Shown: in pieces, positions 14,409 to 16,765 of the stretch | Position numbering within the stretch: the stretch's first letter is position 1 | Layout of the letters: every line of letters begins with the position of its first letter | Assembly: GCA_900543105.1 (NCBI GenBank) | Contig: UQQA01000045.1 | Location: 1-16,765, forward strand | Length of the DNA stretch: 16,765 nt | Direction of reading: 5' to 3' | Source of the DNA: an uncultured Ruminococcus sp. | GTDB taxonomy: Bacteria; Bacillota; Clostridia; Oscillospirales; Ruminococcaceae | Program-made: the position numbers and the translations under genes | Notes under the pieces: generated by a model | Database searches by the model: none | Told to the model about the DNA's origin: nothing | The model's input: the letters and a program-made list of their open reading frames with translations, nothing else

Positions 14409-15587
14409 TTACTTTTTTAATCTTGCCACTCCCGATTCAACTGCTGCCTTTGCAACTGCGTCCGCAACGATGACTGCAACATTCTTGTCGAATGCGTTCG
14501 GGAGGATAAAGTCTGCGCAAAGCTTATCGGCAGGGACTGCTGCTGCGATAGCGTAAGCTGCGGCACGCTTCATATCTTCGTTTATATCACTCGCACGAAC
14601 GGCAAGTGCGCCCTTGAAAATTCCGGGAAATGCAACAACGTTGTTGATCTGGTTCGGGAAGTCGGAACGTCCCGTGCCGACAACGAATGCGCCTGCTTCC
14701 TTTGCAGCATCGGGCATAATTTCGGGAGTAGGATTTGCCATTGCGAAGATAATGGATTTTTCAGCCATCGACTTTACCATTTCGGGCGAAACAAGGTTAG
14801 GCTTCGATACGCCGATGAAAGCGTCTGCGCCCTTGAGTGCATCGGCAAGTGTGCCTCTCTTGTGGTTCTTGTTCGTGAGCTTTGCCATTTCATAGTGGGA
14901 CGGATTCTTGAACTCGTCACCGTCGCAGATGATCCCTGCGAGGTCTACCATTATGATATCGCCCATTCCCATTGAGATGAACTGCTTTGCAATTGCACAG
15001 CCTGCCGCACCTGCGCCGTTGATAACGAGGGTCATATCCTCAAACTTCTTGCCTGCCACCTTTGCGGCATTGAGCATTGCGGCAGATGCAACGATAGCCG
15101 TTCCGTGCTGGTCATCGTGGAAAACGGGGATGTCGCATCTCTCTTTGAGCTTCTTTTCGATCTCGAAGCAGCGAGGTGCGGAGATATCTTCAAGGTTGAT
15201 TCCGCCGAAGCTGTAGGAGATAAGCTCTACCGTGCGGACGAACTCGTCAACGTCCTTGGAATTCACGCAGATAGGGAAAGCGTCAACACCCGCAAATTCC
15301 TTGAAAAGCGCGCATTTGCCCTCCATTACGGGCATAGAAGCTCTCGGTCCGATGTCGCCAAGTCCGAGAACGGCAGTACCGTCCGTGATAACAGCAACAA
15401 GGTTGTGTCTTCTTGTAAGGTCGTAGGAAAGCTCAGGGTCCTTTTCAATTTCAAGGCAAGGCTGCGCAACGCCCGGAGTGTATGCAAGCGAAAGCTGCTC
15501 ACGGTTTTCGACCGTACAGCGTGAAACTACCTCGATCTTTCCCTGCCATTCGTAATGCTTCTGAAGTGATTCGTCCATAATGCTCAT
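14409..15587 (-). CDS. Malic enzyme, short NAD(P)-dependent type
   Basis: Cytoplasmic enzyme of 392 aa converting malate to pyruvate and CO2 while reducing NAD(P)+. The length fits the short bacterial form without a phosphotransacetylase domain. Motifs: SLAYTPGVA at 33-41 with the catalytic Tyr36, GDIGP at 77-81, the active-site Lys91 in MEGKCALFK, metal ligands near Glu133-Asp134 and Asp158 in FHDDQHGTAI, and the dinucleotide site GAGAAG at 191-196. Asp215 closes the second strand of that fold, which leans toward NAD+, weakly. AGAGGA precedes the ATG. It heads an operon with the TSCPD and DUF218 genes and has a promoter of its own. Confidence 0.95.
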   Translation of the reverse strand: MSIMDESLQKHYEWQGKIEVVSRCTVENREQLSLAYTPGVAQPCLEIEKDPELSYDLTRRHNLVAVITDGTAVLGLGDIGPRASMPVMEGKCALFKEFAGVDAFPICVNSKDVDEFVRTVELISYSFGGINLEDISAPRCFEIEKKLKERCDIPVFHDDQHGTAIVASAAMLNAAKVAGKKFEDMTLVINGAGAAGCAIAKQFISMGMGDIIMVDLAGIICDGDEFKNPSHYEMAKLTNKNHKRGTLADALKGADAFIGVSKPNLVSPEMVKSMAEKSIIFAMANPTPEIMPDAAKEAGAFVVGTGRSDFPNQINNVVAFPGIFKGALAVRASDINEDMKRAAAYAIAAAVPADKLCADFILPNAFDKNVAVIVADAVAKAAVESGVARLKK

Positions 15588-15613
15588 TTTAGTATTCCTC
15601 TTTTTATTATAAT

Positions 15614-15642
15614 AGTATAAGCTTACTTCGTCTTGTTGGCAA
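15614..15642 (-). promoter_or_regulatory. Promoter of the malic enzyme operon, inside the end of the PHP gene
   Basis: TTGCCA (15637-15642) lies within the last codons of the PHP gene; after 17 bases comes TATACT (15614-15619), with a TATAAT a few bases further on. The start would be near 15607, about 20 nt upstream of the malic enzyme ATG. The gene can thus be expressed apart from PHP. Confidence 0.65.
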
Positions 15643-16459
15643 GCTTGATTATTTTGTCGATGTTATCCTTTGATGTGTAGTAGTTGCCGAGATGAGTGGG
15701 GCGCTCATTGTAAAGTCCGTGGAAGTCCGAACCGCCCGTTACGATAAGACCATACTTTTCAGCGGTTTCGCAAAGCTTCTGCTGCTGTTCCTCCGTTGCA
15801 GAGTAATGATAAGCCTCAATACCGTCAATTTTGCCGCTTTGCGCAAGCTCTTCAAGAAGCTCGGCAGAATCATACATCATCGGGTGAGCCAACACAGCAA
15901 CGCCCTTTGACGAATGAATAAGATCAAGCACAAAATTAACATCGGGATATTCACGCTCAACGATGCACGTTCCGTTTTCATGATTGAACAGCTTATGATT
16001 GAGCTTTCCGTAGAAATGAGTGGTGTAGCCGTATTCGATGAGCGCATGCATAATGTGCTGCTTGAAAATGCTCTTTGAACCCGTTGCGTGCTTCATAACG
16101 CTCTCCGCAGTTATCGGATAAAGCTTCATAACATTTTCCACCATCTCGGCGGCGCATTTTCGCCTTATCTCACAGGACTTTATGCAAAGTCCCTCCAAAC
16201 GGTCAGGCTTCTGCGGAGCGTAGCAAAGGATGTGTACCTTGCGGTTACGCTTCTTGTCCCAAGCCGAAAGCTCAACACCGGGGATAGTCTGAACGCCATA
16301 GCGTTCGCCAAGGATTTTTGCGCGGTTTATCGACGACATTGTGTCATGATCGGTTATCGAAATGAAATCAATGCCCGTTTTCTTTGCCTGAACGATAATA
16401 TCCTCAATTCCGAGAGAACCGTCGGAAAGAGTGGTATGGCAATGGAGGTCGCCTATCAT
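15623..16459 (-). CDS. PHP-domain metal-dependent phosphoesterase
   Basis: Predicted phosphoesterase of 278 aa, in the family that includes RNase AM (YciV/TrpH) and nucleoside 3',5'-bisphosphate phosphatases. The metal-binding set is complete: HCHTTLSDG with His6, His8 and Asp13; ITDHDT with Asp37, His38 and Asp39; Glu63 in GVELSA; His76; a mid-protein His135; AHPMMY with His192; and GGSDFHG with Asp245 and His247. It is soluble, with no signal peptide. AAGGAG stands at good spacing from the ATG. It is transcribed from its own promoter and may read on into malic enzyme, since no terminator separates them. Substrate is not determined by the sequence. Confidence 0.92.
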   Translation of the reverse strand: MIGDLHCHTTLSDGSLGIEDIIVQAKKTGIDFISITDHDTMSSINRAKILGERYGVQTIPGVELSAWDKKRNRKVHILCYAPQKPDRLEGLCIKSCEIRRKCAAEMVENVMKLYPITAESVMKHATGSKSIFKQHIMHALIEYGYTTHFYGKLNHKLFNHENGTCIVEREYPDVNFVLDLIHSSKGVAVLAHPMMYDSAELLEELAQSGKIDGIEAYHYSATEEQQQKLCETAEKYGLIVTGGSDFHGLYNERPTHLGNYYTSKDNIDKIIKLANKTK

Positions 16460-16489
16460 AAACTCATCTCCTTATTAAATTGGAAACAA

Positions 16490-16507
16490 TGCGGAAAACG
16501 CTCCGCA
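16490..16507 (-). other. Small hairpin in the PHP gene leader
   Basis: TGCGGA, a six-base loop, TCCGCA, lying between the predicted transcription start and the ribosome binding site. It has no T-tract of terminator type. It may simply protect or tune the leader. Confidence 0.4.
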
Positions 16508-16539
16508 AAACGTAAAAAGCCTGAATATACGTATGTTTA

Positions 16540-16568
16540 ATTATACCATAAAAAACAGCATAAATCAA
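16540..16568 (-). promoter_or_regulatory. Promoter of the PHP gene
   Basis: TTGATT (16563-16568), 17 bases, and a perfect TATAAT (16540-16545) with an extended TGG before it, on the minus strand. Start near 16533, giving a leader of about 74 nt. Confidence 0.8.
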
Positions 16569-16765
16569 TAGCCGACAGAGTTTTTTTATGCGTAATTATT
16601 TGCGAAGCCAACACCTGTAGAAAACTGCGAAGCCAAGCAGCCGGTCAAGCCGGGCACAGCTTGCGGGGTCGAGGGGCAGCGCCCCGTCGCCGTCCGCAGA
16701 CGGCGAAACTCCTTAGAACCCGTCTTCACAAGCATATGCGCACGTCTTTTCGGCAAATTTTGCCG
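16569..16765. repeat. Non-coding GC-rich, hairpin-rich segment, probable dispersed repeat
   Basis: No open frame with a ribosome binding site is seen on either strand. An 11-bp direct repeat TGCGAAGCCAA lies at 16601-16611 and 16626-16636. Hairpins follow in close order: CCGG-N5-CCGG (16641-16653), GGGGC-AGC-GCCCC (16673-16685), TCGCCGTC-CGCA-GACGGCGA (16687-16706), and the 15-base palindrome at 16751-16765 with arms CGGCAAA/TTTGCCG. GC content is well above the AT-rich gaps elsewhere in the window. GGGGC-AGC-GCCCC blocks recall GC-rich intergenic repeats I associate with Clostridia; copy number cannot be seen here. The segment may continue past the window. Confidence 0.5.

Noticed and set aside
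1..16765. CRISPR arrays, tRNA or rRNA genes, phage or toxin-antitoxin genes
   Set aside because: No regularly spaced repeats, no tRNA- or rRNA-like sequence and no such gene products were recognised by eye on either strand.

Overview
The window looks like a chromosomal segment of a Gram-positive, low-to-mid GC anaerobe of the Clostridia, most like a Ruminococcus-type gut bacterium. This rests on strong AGGAGG-type ribosome binding sites, sigma-A promoters with TGn-extended -10 boxes, a CIRCE heat-shock operator, Firmicutes-style TTAACA Pho boxes, a lipoprotein PstS, and a small TSCPD protein. Genus is inference; no rRNA or marker gene is present. All genes lie on the minus strand except two small heat-shock genes.

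Minus strand, 6162 down to 69: a phosphate regulon. Pho boxes and a promoter (6090-6162) drive pstS-pstC-pstA-pstB. A second promoter (2630-2658) drives phoB-phoR. A 172-bp palindromic MITE-like element (2459-2630) sits right after that promoter's -10 box, so it should form most of the phoB leader. No phoU lies between pstB and phoB, its frequent place. A four-copy heptamer repeat follows phoR.

Plus strand, 6270-7489: a CIRCE operator, then two tandem Hsp20 genes encoding identical proteins and identical over 420 bp of DNA, closed by a strong terminator. The 420-bp gap between pstS and hsp20 holds both the phosphate and the heat-shock control sites.

Minus strand, 10510 down to 7484: a two-gene operon of a membrane-bound hybrid histidine kinase and a divergent DegV (fatty-acid-binding) protein, overlapping by ATGA. 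Next come a MATE transporter with its own promoter, and a terminator whose left arm is the end of its coding sequence (12089-10624). Then a DagK/YegS-type lipid kinase (13193-12195).

Minus strand, 16568 down to 13354: a PHP-domain phosphoesterase with its own promoter, then malic enzyme, a TSCPD protein and a DUF218 (YdcF-like) membrane protein. These last three form one operon starting from a promoter inside the end of the PHP gene. The right edge (16569-16765) is non-coding, GC-rich and full of hairpins, and resembles a dispersed repeat.

Most of the window is ordinary housekeeping. The parts worth a second look are the MITE-like phoBR leader, the kinase-DegV pair, the unusually identical hsp20 pair, and the hairpin-rich right edge.
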